64,000 nucleotides of DNA, taken from NCBI RefSeq assembly GCF_003989135.1, contig NZ_RYZZ01000007.1:186001-250000 (forward strand), in the 5' to 3' direction. The translations under genes and the position numbers were made by a program. This document shows, piece after piece, positions 8,301-15,859 of the stretch (its first letter is position 1; each line of letters starts with the position of its first letter). The notes under the pieces are model-generated. The model saw nothing but the letters and a program-made list of their open reading frames with translations, was not told where the DNA came from and did not search any database. This stretch comes from Peribacillus cavernae. GTDB lineage: Bacteria; Bacillota; Bacilli; Bacillales; DSM-1321.

Positions 8301-10552
8301 AGCAATATTTCCTGCTGAGTTAAATGGCTGCGGCTTGCATTTAAATGGTTAACGATGGTAAATAACTGATCATCAATATTGTCGCTAAACTTCACCAGAA
8401 GGCGGCCAATTGTTAAATGGGCAAGCTCTTGCTCCTCTTTTGTCATAGTGGAGTAAACAGCCTGCTGGACCCTGTCATGAAGAAATGTGTAAGCCGGTGG
8501 CTCGTTTTCGAGAAGACGACTTTCTTCATCGGGATAAATCCATTTATACATCACGTCATTCGGAAGGATTAAGCCTGCTTCAAGAGCTGCCCATAAATCC
8601 GCGGCTGTTTCTTTATAGTTTTTCTCAGAAATAATCGATAATGTTTTTAAATCAAATAGATTTCCAATACAGGAGGCAAGCCTCAGCACTTGCTGCGTCG
8701 GTTCAGGCAGCATCAGTATTCTTTCGACCATAAAATTGACGATGTTCTCTTTGACAGGTTTTTCGGTTATATGTGTGAGTTCAACAATCCATCTATCTTT
8801 ATCAGGATGCAACACGATATGGCCGTCTTCATAATACGATTGAAGCAGCTGCTTCATAAAAAAGGGGTTTCCCTGTGTGATCCGGTGCATAAATACAGAT
8901 ATCTGCTCTACTTTTTCCCCGTTGTCCAAAAGTGAATCTTGGAGCCATTCATGAATCGTCTCCTTTTGCAAGTTTTGGAGGGGGATATCGGCTACTGGGA
9001 CATTTGCTTCCCGAATCTTTTGGATGGTTTTTAAAAATGGATGGTTCACACCTACTTCATTATCCCGGTATGCTCCAATCACCATCATGTACCTGCTGTT
9101 TGCCTGGGTAAGCAAATATTCTATCATCTCCAATGAAGAAACATCAGCCCACTGCAGGTCATCTAGAAACAAAACGAGTGGATGTTCCTTGGAAGCAAAG
9201 ACATTAATAAACTTTTGAAAAGTAAATAGGAACCGTTTTTGGGAATCAACAGATGTAACTTCATCAAGGGAATGTTCTCCCAACAGCCATTCTAGTTCAG
9301 GAATGATAGAAGTGATCACCGCGGTGTTACCTGTTAATTCTTTTTCAAGCAGGGCTTTCCATCGCTGAATTTGTTCCGGACTCTCCGTCATAATCTGCCG
9401 TATTAAAGACTGAAAGGCAGTGAGAATCGGGGCATATGGTACTTGCCTTTGCAGTTGATCAAATTTGCCGGAAATAAAATACCCTTTTTCGCGAACAAGC
9501 GGTTTATGAATTTTATTAACAAGGGCTGTTTTGCCAATCCCGGAATGGCCAGGGATGAGCACTATCCCTAACTCGCCTTTAGCGGCCAGGTTAAAAACAG
9601 ATTTGATTTTGTTTATTTCATCTTCACGTCCATATAGTTTACGGGCTGTTTCAAAAACGATCTTTTTATCCTTCAGGCCTATTAAAAATGCTTCCACCTT
9701 TCCGAATGCTTGAAGCTGATTCAGACAATTCAATAGATCCTCTCTTACACCAAATGCACTGTTATATCTGTATTCGGGTGATTTGGACAGCAGTTTCATT
9801 ATAATAGCCGAAACGGTTTCCGGGAGGTCTTTTCGAATGTCTCCCGGATTCTGCGGTGTCTTGGCAAGATGTGCATGGACAAGCTGAATAGGATCTTTGC
9901 TGGTAAATGGAAGAATTCCAGTAAACAGCTGGTAGAGCGTAACACCAAGAGAGTATAGGTCTGTTCGATAATCCAATGAACGGTTCATCCGGCCCGTTTG
10001 CTCAGGAGAGATATAGGCTAAATGGCCATCGATCGAATTTGACCCGATATGTGCCGGGTAATTTTCTTGTTTCAGAGAGGTTGCGTGGTTGAAACCTGTT
10101 ATTTTGATGCTGAAAGTTTTCGGATTGATCAAGATATTTTCAGGATTCATATTTTTATGTATCACTTGTTGTTGATGAATGAGGGAAAGAGCTGTAGCGA
10201 GATTCGCCGCGATTGTCAAAGAGTCAATAACATTTCCTTGATACGATGCAAGCAGTTCGCCGAGTGTAACACACTGAAAATATTCAAACACTAAATAGGG
10301 GACATTTAAATGCTTCACGATTGTAAGCGGCTGAAGAATGGAGTCTGCGTGCAGCTTTGCACCCACATGGAATTCGTGAATGGCGGAAGCAGCTTCATGT
10401 ACGGTCAAATCTTTTGTTTTTAACACTTTTATCAGGACCATCTTGTTCATTACGGTTGAATACGCTTTATAAAAGAGGCAGGTTTCATTTTCTGTCTCTA
10501 AGTTAATCAGCTTGTAGCCCGGCAAGAATATTCGATCATCCACTAGATTCAC
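5330..10552 (-). CDS. Giant hybrid: degenerate Ser/Thr kinase domain, AAA ATPase, TPR-like region, GAF, histidine kinase
   Basis: The 1740-residue protein has, in order: a protein-kinase fold (about 1-280), an AAA/ORC-type ATPase (about 305-560; P-loop GHSGIGKT near 333, Walker B LVLFLDDLQWAD), a long helical TPR-like region (about 650-1270), a GAF domain (about 1325-1465), a coiled coil, and a histidine kinase with H-box SNISHDLRAP (His near 1514), N box NLITNAIKH and G boxes DTGSGIP and GHGLGLS. The kinase domain is unusual: the catalytic HRDxxxxN loop reads HKNMNPEN and the DFG motif reads GFN, so both key Asp residues are missing, while the ATP-binding Lys (MVLIKVL) is present. It is probably a pseudokinase sensor. 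Related trifunctional proteins are common in cyanobacteria and some Bacilli. There is no membrane segment. The adjacent response regulator at 10796 is the likely partner. The ATG at 10552 has no strong SD. Confidence 0.85.
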   Translation of the reverse strand: MNLVDDRIFLPGYKLINLETENETCLFYKAYSTVMNKMVLIKVLKTKDLTVHEAASAIHEFHVGAKLHADSILQPLTIVKHLNVPYLVFEYFQCVTLGELLASYQGNVIDSLTIAANLATALSLIHQQQVIHKNMNPENILINPKTFSIKITGFNHATSLKQENYPAHIGSNSIDGHLAYISPEQTGRMNRSLDYRTDLYSLGVTLYQLFTGILPFTSKDPIQLVHAHLAKTPQNPGDIRKDLPETVSAIIMKLLSKSPEYRYNSAFGVREDLLNCLNQLQAFGKVEAFLIGLKDKKIVFETARKLYGREDEINKIKSVFNLAAKGELGIVLIPGHSGIGKTALVNKIHKPLVREKGYFISGKFDQLQRQVPYAPILTAFQSLIRQIMTESPEQIQRWKALLEKELTGNTAVITSIIPELEWLLGEHSLDEVTSVDSQKRFLFTFQKFINVFASKEHPLVLFLDDLQWADVSSLEMIEYLLTQANSRYMMVIGAYRDNEVGVNHPFLKTIQKIREANVPVADIPLQNLQKETIHEWLQDSLLDNGEKVEQISVFMHRITQGNPFFMKQLLQSYYEDGHIVLHPDKDRWIVELTHITEKPVKENIVNFMVERILMLPEPTQQVLRLASCIGNLFDLKTLSIISEKNYKETAADLWAALEAGLILPNDVMYKWIYPDEESRLLENEPPAYTFLHDRVQQAVYSTMTKEEQELAHLTIGRLLVKFSDNIDDQLFTIVNHLNASRSHLTQQEILLLTEWNVSAGEKAKASAAFQESLKYFGTAYELAGANWKDSYHLTFRMMKGLGECQYLTSRFNDAENTFNNILLHSQSVYEKLAIYNLKITLYTHVHRVKEAVKSGIAGLELFGINLSENPGKATIIRELALVRIALYGKSKVDLYALPEMTDKDQKLILQTLINMNAPTYHVDQNLATLLMLRALRSTLKYGITEISALVFNNYSLILSAGFSDFKGSYEFGNLAIDLSERFGVVSIKGRVQFVYGSFVNHWRNSLSGNLAYLEKSQRYCLDSGNIHLAGANSSFIVITLFMKGTPIMDTLEGIKNQLQFINQIQYPISKGFLNELRQWLQFLSGANTVRTWEFEPVLDDDSAKIIHYTLRLQMAYLFYKKDYAKELLQSLAPLVNKRLTLVIAPEYYFYHALWLSRFYDDAVTDREKREIRKRLTQYTKKMKKWAELAPENYLHKYLLLKAEIARLNKDERSILPFYDESIHYAEKNGFLQDAAIINECAARHYAAKGYTKLANAYMAESYKTYRTWGANAKAQQLLEEKNSLIETEAVTGLLASQQETDSFFDINAALKATQSISKEIILEKLLNKLMHITMEYGGADRGFLLYTRDNQLVIGEHKSLDETEATVWKHRTIKGTGLISEKIVDYVETSKEVVVLDDAASIGMFTEDSYVISKKQRSLLCLPILHKGSLNGILYLENNKATHAFTEGKIKFLTFLSTQAAISIENAYLYEKLESKVVKRTAELKEANHHLEELNQKMERAEQSRRHFLSNISHDLRAPIASVKGYIEAISDGMINTEAQKDYYLTKSLDRINDLHLLIHDLFELSQLETGQISFSMDFIPVDRLAGYMYRKYEYDIAKSGLTFKFENQLDPANGVSPMVEIDLDRMEQVFSNLITNAIKHTKFGEICLTLAGSDNPEQAVISIRDTGSGIPAEELLLIFDRNYTKTSKYSTEAGHGLGLSICKEIITYHKGEIWAESEEGKGTSFYIRLPLIQYAEELV

Positions 10553-10653
10553 CTACTTGTTTAGAGAAACTTAAGTATGACTTTAACAGAACTTTAACTT
10601 GGCGAATTATAATGTAACCATGTTAATTATTTTTATATGGAGGGGCATAGAGA

Positions 10654-10809
10654 ATGAAAAAAGGCGAAAAGGTTGTTGAACATGTTCAAACAATTGAGCA
10701 ATATAAGGAATGGATGTCCTTAATCTTAGAAGCAAAACAGCTTGGGCTAACAGCAAATGAAATCAGGGGATTTTTCGAGAACTGCGAAAAAAGGTCTAGG
10801 AAACATTAA
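10654..10809 (+). CDS. SinI-like anti-repressor peptide
   Basis: The 51-residue product begins MKKGEKVVEHVQTIEQYK and contains EWMSLILEAKQLGLTANEIRGFF, the SinI-type helical hairpin that in B. subtilis SinI pairs with SinR and blocks its DNA binding, freeing biofilm genes. ATG 10654 is preceded by GGAGGGG. It sits alone between the divergent hybrid kinase and the convergent response regulator, overlapping the 3' end of the latter by 14 bases. There is no sinR next to it. TATAAT lies about 45 bases upstream. The SinI domain call is from pattern. Confidence 0.7.
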   Translation: MKKGEKVVEHVQTIEQYKEWMSLILEAKQLGLTANEIRGFFENCEKRSRKH

Positions 10810-11500
10810 ATTTATATCCCAGTCCTCGTACTGTAGAGATATACATAGGTTTTGCCGGATCGATTTCGATTTTCTTTCGCAGGTTGCTTATATGAACCAT
10901 CACTGTCCGATAATCACCTAGACTATCTTCTCCCCAAATAACATCAAAAATTTGTTCTACACTATAAACCCTGTTCGGATTTTCGGCTAGAAAACACAAA
11001 AGCAGGAACTCTTTCGTCGATAATGTCACCGGCTTGCCTTTCTTTTTCACAACACAGCTTTCTTTTTCAATTTCCAGGTCTTTAAATGATATTACGCTAT
11101 TTCTGAGGATATTGCTCTGAGCCTCTTCCTGATCCCGATAACGCCGCAAATGTGCTTTCACCTTTGCTACTAGAAGACGAGGACTGAAGGGCTTTGTGAT
11201 ATAATCATCTCCTCCGATCCGGTGGCCAAGAATCTGCTCAAAATCATCTTCCCTCGCGCTCAAAAATAGGATGGGAGCCTTTGTTGTTTTTCGCAGAATT
11301 TGACATACTTCAAACCCATCAATACCTGGTAGGGAAACATCCAAAATGATTAGATCTGGTTTATGTTCTTCTGCGAGTCTAATAGCTGATGGCCCGTCTC
11401 CAGCAAACAAGAGGTGAAACCCTTCTCTTTCCAGATATAGCTTTTGAATTTCCTGAACGCTCTCGTCGTCGTCGACAAGCAATACTTTCTCCTCGGCCAT
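10796..11500 (-). CDS. OmpR/PhoB-family response regulator
   Basis: The product is 234 residues from the ATG just after AGAAAGGAG; an earlier in-frame ATG at 11524 would put that binding site inside the gene. The receiver domain (1-115) has the acidic pocket DDD at 10-12, the phosphorylation site Asp 54 (LIILDVSLPG) and Lys 103 (ITKPFSP). A winged-helix DNA-binding domain follows (about 135-232), with TVMVHISNLRKKIE and STVRGLGYKF. It is not in one operon with the hybrid kinase, but both are on the minus strand with only the SinI-like gene between, so pairing is likely. It regulates genes by phosphorylation-dependent DNA binding. Confidence 0.88.
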   Translation of the reverse strand: MAEEKVLLVDDDESVQEIQKLYLEREGFHLLFAGDGPSAIRLAEEHKPDLIILDVSLPGIDGFEVCQILRKTTKAPILFLSAREDDFEQILGHRIGGDDYITKPFSPRLLVAKVKAHLRRYRDQEEAQSNILRNSVISFKDLEIEKESCVVKKKGKPVTLSTKEFLLLCFLAENPNRVYSVEQIFDVIWGEDSLGDYRTVMVHISNLRKKIEIDPAKPMYISTVRGLGYKFNVS

Positions 11501-11625
11501 GATGAACTCCTTTCTAACAACCATCTGCTACTTAAGTATCCAGTTAGTATAGTCCCTGGATTAACCATGAAAATTAGTTCTTATTCTACAATGAGAGGCC
11601 AGTCTTACATAGAGATCTTTCACAT

Positions 11626-11817
11626 TATATCTAAGTTGAAATAACCAGTTCCTATTTCGGTTAAAGTTTTGTCGTCTCTTTCTCATTTTGGAGTCTCTTT
11701 TTTTTTTTGGCGTCTGTTTTTCTGTTTTGTCGTCACTTTTCTCATTTTGTCGTCACTTTTAATTCCAAGTATTGACCGATTTGTGTTAGATGCAATTCTT
11801 AATCTCCACTTATATAG
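11626..11817 (-). mobile_element. MITE-like element with 20-bp tandem array, copy A
   Basis: It matches copy B (36740-36973) in inverted orientation across its full length. Its left end (TATATCTAAGTTGAAATAACC) and right end (TCCACTTATATAG) are slightly decayed versions of copy B's 13-bp inverted ends. The inside contains five units of about 20 bases whose plus-strand form is TTTTGTCGTCACTTTTCTCA. No transposase is encoded. The stretch from 11818 to 12137 holds nothing else I recognise. Confidence 0.65.
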
Positions 11818-12137
11818 TACCATTTTTTGGTCAAATGGCACTATGAAAAGGGAAAATATTCTTTTTGAACAAGAAGACTCGATTATTTCTGCTAAAACAG
11901 CAATGAAAGTCAAATAGATCCAACAGTAGTTCAGCAACAAAAGTCAGGAAGCTTGCCGACAGTATCGAAATTTTGCAATATACTTATTTTTAGCAACTAA
12001 ATACAGAAATGTAGCAACAATTTTCGAATATAACTCTTCTTTTGCATAAGTGAATGATCTGCTTGCTGCTGTTATTTGACTGGTTTCTCTCTTCTTGTAA
12101 AATAGGAGATATTGCCTTATGAAAAGGAGGAAACTTT

Positions 12138-13124
12138 ATGGTGCGTTTCGGTATTGTCGGTACCAATTGGATAACAGAAAAATTTCTGGATGGCGCTAGT
12201 CTTGTTGAAGATTTTTCATTGAATGCCGTCTATTCACGAACAAGTGATAAGGCAGAAGAGTTTGCTAAAAAATATGGTGTAGAAAATACGTTTACTGATT
12301 TAGAGAGTATGGCAAAGAGCGATTTGATCGATGCGGTTTATATTGCCAGTCCCAATTCTCTGCATTCTGAACAGGCTCAAGCGTTTTTGCGAAATAAAAA
12401 GCATGTACTGTGTGAGAAGCCGATTGCTTCCAATAGCAGTGAATTAAAGCAAATGATTTATACAGCACAAGAACATGGTGTGTTACTGATGGAGGCAATG
12501 AAATCCACAGTCCTTCCGAATTTTCAGCGTGTTCAAGAAAACTTACATAAAATCGGGAAGGTACGCAGATACTTTGCCAACTACTGTCAATATTCCTCCC
12601 GTTATGATGCTTATAAAGAAGGAACAGTGCTCAATGCATTCAAACCTGAATTTTCAAACGGGGCACTGATGGATATCGGCATTTACTCTATCTACCCGCT
12701 TGTCGTTTTATTCGGAAGACCAACGCAAGTTCAAGCAAATGGCTTTATGCTTGAATCCGGAGTCGATGGTGAGGGAAGTGTCCTCCTTACATACGAAGAC
12801 ATGGAAGCGGTAGTCATGTATTCAAAAATAACAGACTCCAGCCTTCCATCCGAAATCCAGGGAGAGTCGGGAAATATCAGAATTGACAGGATTTCCACCC
12901 AGGAAATAGTTGAAATCATCAGCCGGGATGGCTCGATAGAAGATATTTCTGCAGAGCAGGTTAGTAACGCCATGTACTATGAAGCAAGAGAATTTGTTGA
13001 TTTAATTCTGGCAGGGAAAATTGAGTCGGATAAAAATACTTATGAGAATTCGTTGATTGTGGTGGAAATATTGGACGAGGTACGGAAACAAATCGGGGTT
13101 GTTTTTCCGAGTGATGGTATCTAA
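12138..13124 (+). CDS. Gfo/Idh/MocA-family oxidoreductase
   Basis: The 328-residue protein has an N-terminal Rossmann fold (FGIVGTNWITEKF, a GxxxxxxxF variant), the SPNSLHSEQAQ segment, and the family's HVLCEKPIASN motif (about residues 92-102), where the Lys takes part in catalysis. The C-terminal domain is the GFO_IDH_MocA_C alpha/beta sandwich. Most such enzymes oxidise or reduce sugar or polyol hydroxyls with NAD(P). AAAGGAGG precedes ATG 12138. It is a single gene with no functional neighbours, and it is only distantly similar to the Gfo/Idh enzymes of the sugar island. Confidence 0.82.
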   Translation: MVRFGIVGTNWITEKFLDGASLVEDFSLNAVYSRTSDKAEEFAKKYGVENTFTDLESMAKSDLIDAVYIASPNSLHSEQAQAFLRNKKHVLCEKPIASNSSELKQMIYTAQEHGVLLMEAMKSTVLPNFQRVQENLHKIGKVRRYFANYCQYSSRYDAYKEGTVLNAFKPEFSNGALMDIGIYSIYPLVVLFGRPTQVQANGFMLESGVDGEGSVLLTYEDMEAVVMYSKITDSSLPSEIQGESGNIRIDRISTQEIVEIISRDGSIEDISAEQVSNAMYYEAREFVDLILAGKIESDKNTYENSLIVVEILDEVRKQIGVVFPSDGI

Positions 13125-13248
13125 TACGGAGTTACTTTCCTTCATAACCAAATAAGTTTCTCATATCAAGCAACTTATTAGACATCCTATCCTTATAGGA
13201 GTATAAGATAAAGTTAACCTTAAAATATGACGATGGAAGGGTTGCACT

Positions 13249-13899
13249 GTGCCACTAAAGATAAAAGTCTACTCAGATTATGTGTGTCCGTTCTGTTTCC
13301 TGGCAGAAGAGCCATTAAAAGAGGCGGTAAAAGGGAAAGATGTAGAAATTGAGTGGATGCCGTTTGAACTTCGCCCGTTCCCTAATGAAACATTGCGCTT
13401 TGAAGGAGACTATCTGCAAACCACCTGGAAGCAATCCGTCTACCCGATGGCGGAAAGGCTTGGTGTGGACATCGTTTTGCCGAACGTGTCGCCGCAGCCT
13501 TATACTCATCTGGCGTTTGAAGGGTTTCAATATGCGAAGGAAAAGGGTAAAGCGAGCGTTTACAATGACCGGATGCTGCGTGCCTTTTTCCAGGAAGAAA
13601 AAAATATCGGCGACATCGCTGTGCTCACTGAACTGGCAGCGGAAATTGGATTGGAACAAGATGAATTTAAGCACATTTTAGAAACAAGAAAATATAAAGA
13701 AGTTCATCAGAAGGCACTCGAGCATGCCTATAATGAAGCGGAAATTCAGGCCGTTCCAACCTTTATAATCGGGGACACCAAGACGGCAGGAATTCTCTCT
13801 AAAGAAAAATTGGAAAAAATTATTGAAGATGAACTTGAGAAACAAAAGCAGGATGAATTTCCCGAAGGACTTGTCTGCGGAGTTGACGGTTTCTGCTAA
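13249..13899 (+). CDS. DsbA/FrnE-family oxidoreductase, Cys form (CPFC)
   Basis: The 216-residue protein starts PLKIKVYSDYVCPFCFLAEEPLK with an intact CPFC active site (Cys 13 and 16), the helical insertion domain and the cis-Pro loop IQAVPTFIIG. It is a clear paralogue of the TGA-containing gene at 3178-3786. It also carries a C-terminal extension ending LVCGVDGFC, with two extra cysteines that might form a resolving or metal-binding pair. The start is GTG 13249. It probably acts on cytosolic disulfides. It is followed within 43 bases by the HesB-like gene, possibly in one transcript. Confidence 0.85.
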   Translation: MPLKIKVYSDYVCPFCFLAEEPLKEAVKGKDVEIEWMPFELRPFPNETLRFEGDYLQTTWKQSVYPMAERLGVDIVLPNVSPQPYTHLAFEGFQYAKEKGKASVYNDRMLRAFFQEEKNIGDIAVLTELAAEIGLEQDEFKHILETRKYKEVHQKALEHAYNEAEIQAVPTFIIGDTKTAGILSKEKLEKIIEDELEKQKQDEFPEGLVCGVDGFC

Positions 13900-13941
13900 G
13901 AAACAGGATCATGTATACCTAACCTAATGGAGGAAGCAACG

Positions 13942-14250
13942 ATGAGATGTAAAATAAACCGGAACGCTGCAAAGGAACTAAAAAAGATGTTGAGCACCGA
14001 GGAAGCAGAAGGAAAAATGATTAGGGTTTTTGTTACCATTAATCATGTAGACCATGCTCACTATGACTTGAAATTGGATACCCCGACGGAAAATGATGAA
14101 GTTGTTTCAACAGACAAGGACATCGATATTATCCTCGAAAAACATGAAAATTTTCTGGATGGAGTCTGGATTAAATATTTCTACGTCGGAGAACAGCCAG
14201 GATTTGAAATAACAAATCCATCCAAAGAAAACCATAGCCATAATCATTAA
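13942..14250 (+). CDS. HesB/IscA-like family protein
   Basis: The 102-residue protein begins MRCKINRNAAKELKKM and has the strand pattern of the HesB/IscA-like fold (MIRVFVTINHVDHAHYDLKLD, then GVWIKYFYVGEQPGFEITNPS). The conserved cysteine triad of true A-type Fe-S carriers (C-x-n-CxC) is absent, so it is a HesB-like relative and not a proven cluster carrier. The C-terminus is His-rich (NHSHNH). ATG 13942 with GGAGGAAG upstream is preferred over ATG 13927. It follows the CPFC oxidoreductase gene and has its own terminator. Confidence 0.65.
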   Translation: MRCKINRNAAKELKKMLSTEEAEGKMIRVFVTINHVDHAHYDLKLDTPTENDEVVSTDKDIDIILEKHENFLDGVWIKYFYVGEQPGFEITNPSKENHSHNH

Positions 14251-14255
14251 TTCGC

Positions 14256-14302
14256 CAGCCAGGATGGGTAAAAATAGCCTTCCTGGCTGTTTCTTTTTTT
14301 TT
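14256..14302 (+). terminator. Terminator after the HesB-like gene
   Basis: CAGCCAGGA pairs with TCCTGGCTG, followed by TTTCTTTTTTTT. Confidence 0.85.
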
Positions 14303-14361
14303 GACCAGCCGGTTAAACTTTGCTATCGTAAAAATATACCAAGTGGAAGGGTGATGGATAT

Positions 14362-15363
14362 ATGGCTGAGCAATTCAAAGCATTGATTGTTGAAAAAACT
14401 GATAACGATTTTTCCGTTAACATCAAAGACCTTACATTAAATGAACTGCCCGAAGGTGATGTAGTCATTAAGGTGTCTTATTCCAGTATCAACTACAAAG
14501 ATGGGCTGGCTTCGATTCCCGATGGCAACATTGTGAGATCCTATCCAATGGTACCCGGCATTGATTTAGCGGGGGTTGTTGTTTCCTCAACAGATTCCCG
14601 ATTCCGTGAAGGGGATGAAGTCATTGCGACAAGCTATGAAATAGGTGTCTCCCATTACGGCGGCTATAGTGGATATGCCCGTATTCCGGCTGATTGGATC
14701 GTTCCCCTTCCCGAAGGATTGACTTTAAAGGAAGCAATGGTTTACGGAACGGCAGGTTTCACGGCCGCATTATCGGTTCAGCAATTGGAAGATGCCGGCC
14801 TGACACCTGAAAAAGGAAAGGTGCTTGTAACCGGAGCGACCGGAGGGGTAGGAAGCATAGCGGTGGCAATGCTGGCAAAAAGAGGCTACCACGTTGTCGC
14901 AAGCACAGGCAAAGAAACTGAGCATGACTATCTACATAAAATCGGCGCAAAAGAAGTCCTTTCCCGTGAAGACGTATACAGCGGAAAACTTAGAGTGCTG
15001 GATAAGCAGCTTTATGCAGCTGCAGTAGATCCAGTAGGCGGCGAAACGCTGGCAGCGGTTTTAAGCAAAATCAATTATGGCGGATCGGTTGCTGTAAGCG
15101 GTTTAACCGGCGGTACCTCCGTGCCGACTTCTGTATTCCCATTCATCCTCCGCAGCGTCAACCTGCTCGGTGTCGATTCTGTAAACTGCCCGATGGAAGT
15201 GCGGGAGCCGCTATGGAGCCGTATGGCAACAGACTTAAAACCCGATAACCTTTTGGAGGATATTCGGAAGGAAATGATCCTGGAAGAGCTGCCTGAAGCC
15301 TTGCCTGTTATTTTAAAAGGAGAGGCGATAGGGAGAATGATTGTGAGGATTGGCGGAGAGTAA
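14362..15363 (+). CDS. yhfP: YhdH/YhfP-type zinc-free quinone oxidoreductase (acrylyl-CoA reductase family)
   Basis: This 333-residue medium-chain reductase lacks the structural zinc cysteines. It has the family's SYSSINYKDGLA near residues 38-49, the nucleotide-binding VTGATGGVGSIAV (about 155) and AVDPVGGETLA. The overall sequence follows B. subtilis YhfP closely. It uses NADPH to reduce activated double bonds such as quinones or acryloyl-CoA. The preceding GGAAGGGTGATGG contains the ribosome binding site. It is a single-gene unit. Confidence 0.85.
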   Translation: MAEQFKALIVEKTDNDFSVNIKDLTLNELPEGDVVIKVSYSSINYKDGLASIPDGNIVRSYPMVPGIDLAGVVVSSTDSRFREGDEVIATSYEIGVSHYGGYSGYARIPADWIVPLPEGLTLKEAMVYGTAGFTAALSVQQLEDAGLTPEKGKVLVTGATGGVGSIAVAMLAKRGYHVVASTGKETEHDYLHKIGAKEVLSREDVYSGKLRVLDKQLYAAAVDPVGGETLAAVLSKINYGGSVAVSGLTGGTSVPTSVFPFILRSVNLLGVDSVNCPMEVREPLWSRMATDLKPDNLLEDIRKEMILEELPEALPVILKGEAIGRMIVRIGGE

Positions 15364-15379
15364 TATAAAAGAAAGACTT

Positions 15380-15425
15380 TTGCTTTGACAAGGTAGAGGT
15401 CGCTGGTTCATCCCAGTCTAAATCA
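15380..15425 (+). pseudogene. 3' fragment of a tRNA-Val(GAC)-like gene
   Basis: TTTGCTTTGACAAGG followed by TAGAGGTCGCTGGTTC resembles the anticodon arm (with TTGACA), variable loop and T arm of the usual Bacillus tRNA-Val(GAC), and it ends with an acceptor-like AGTCTAAATCA. The acceptor 5' half and D arm are missing and the T loop is altered (TTCATCC), so it cannot fold as a tRNA. Confidence 0.5.
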
Positions 15426-15435
15426 TTAATTCAGA

Positions 15436-15479
15436 AAGAGCAGAAGCCCTTTATCTATAAAGGGCTTCGCTCTTTTTTT
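15436..15479 (+). terminator. Strong terminator
   Basis: AGAGCAGAAGCCCTTTA and TAAAGGGCTTCGCTCT form a long stem with a 4-base loop and a T7 tail, located after yhfP and the tRNA fragment. Confidence 0.85.
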
Positions 15480-15777
15480 GATGTGGCATTAATTAAAAGA
15501 CAACACCAAAAATAAATGGTTTGTCAGAGGGCAATCATCCGATTAAAAAGCGCTTGGATCAAAATATCCAGGCGTATTTTTTTGTTTATATTCAGTCGCT
15601 TCCAATGATTTTAAAAAAGTTTTATACATGCTCCTTTTTGGATTTTTTTACATAATATGGATGAAGGCAGTTACGATCTTTACATAAATAATGCTCTTTT
15701 CGGAAAACTAACCCAAATCACATTTCTTCTGTATCCACAAGTAAATGTCGAAAAAAATTGAATGATGGATATTATCA

Positions 15778-15843
15778 TTGACAAAAATCATTGAATTCAT
15801 CATTATAAAAGGAAATATACCAATTAAACCAATAGGATTTTTT
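15778..15843 (+). promoter_or_regulatory. Promoter and possible CymR-like operator for the sulfonate transporter
   Basis: TTGACA (15778-15783), a 17-base spacer and CATTAT (15801-15806) make a plausible sigma-A promoter. Downstream, ATACC (15817) and TAGGATTTT (15833) are spaced like the half-sites I associate with CymR, the cysteine-metabolism repressor. The operator call is weak. The rest of 15480-15859 shows nothing else I recognise. Confidence 0.4.
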
Positions 15844-15859
15844 ATAATGAGGTGAATGC

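Noticed and set aside
13942-14250. The HesB-like gene as a second selenoprotein
   Set aside because: The frame has no internal TGA and no Cys or Sec at the usual ligand positions.
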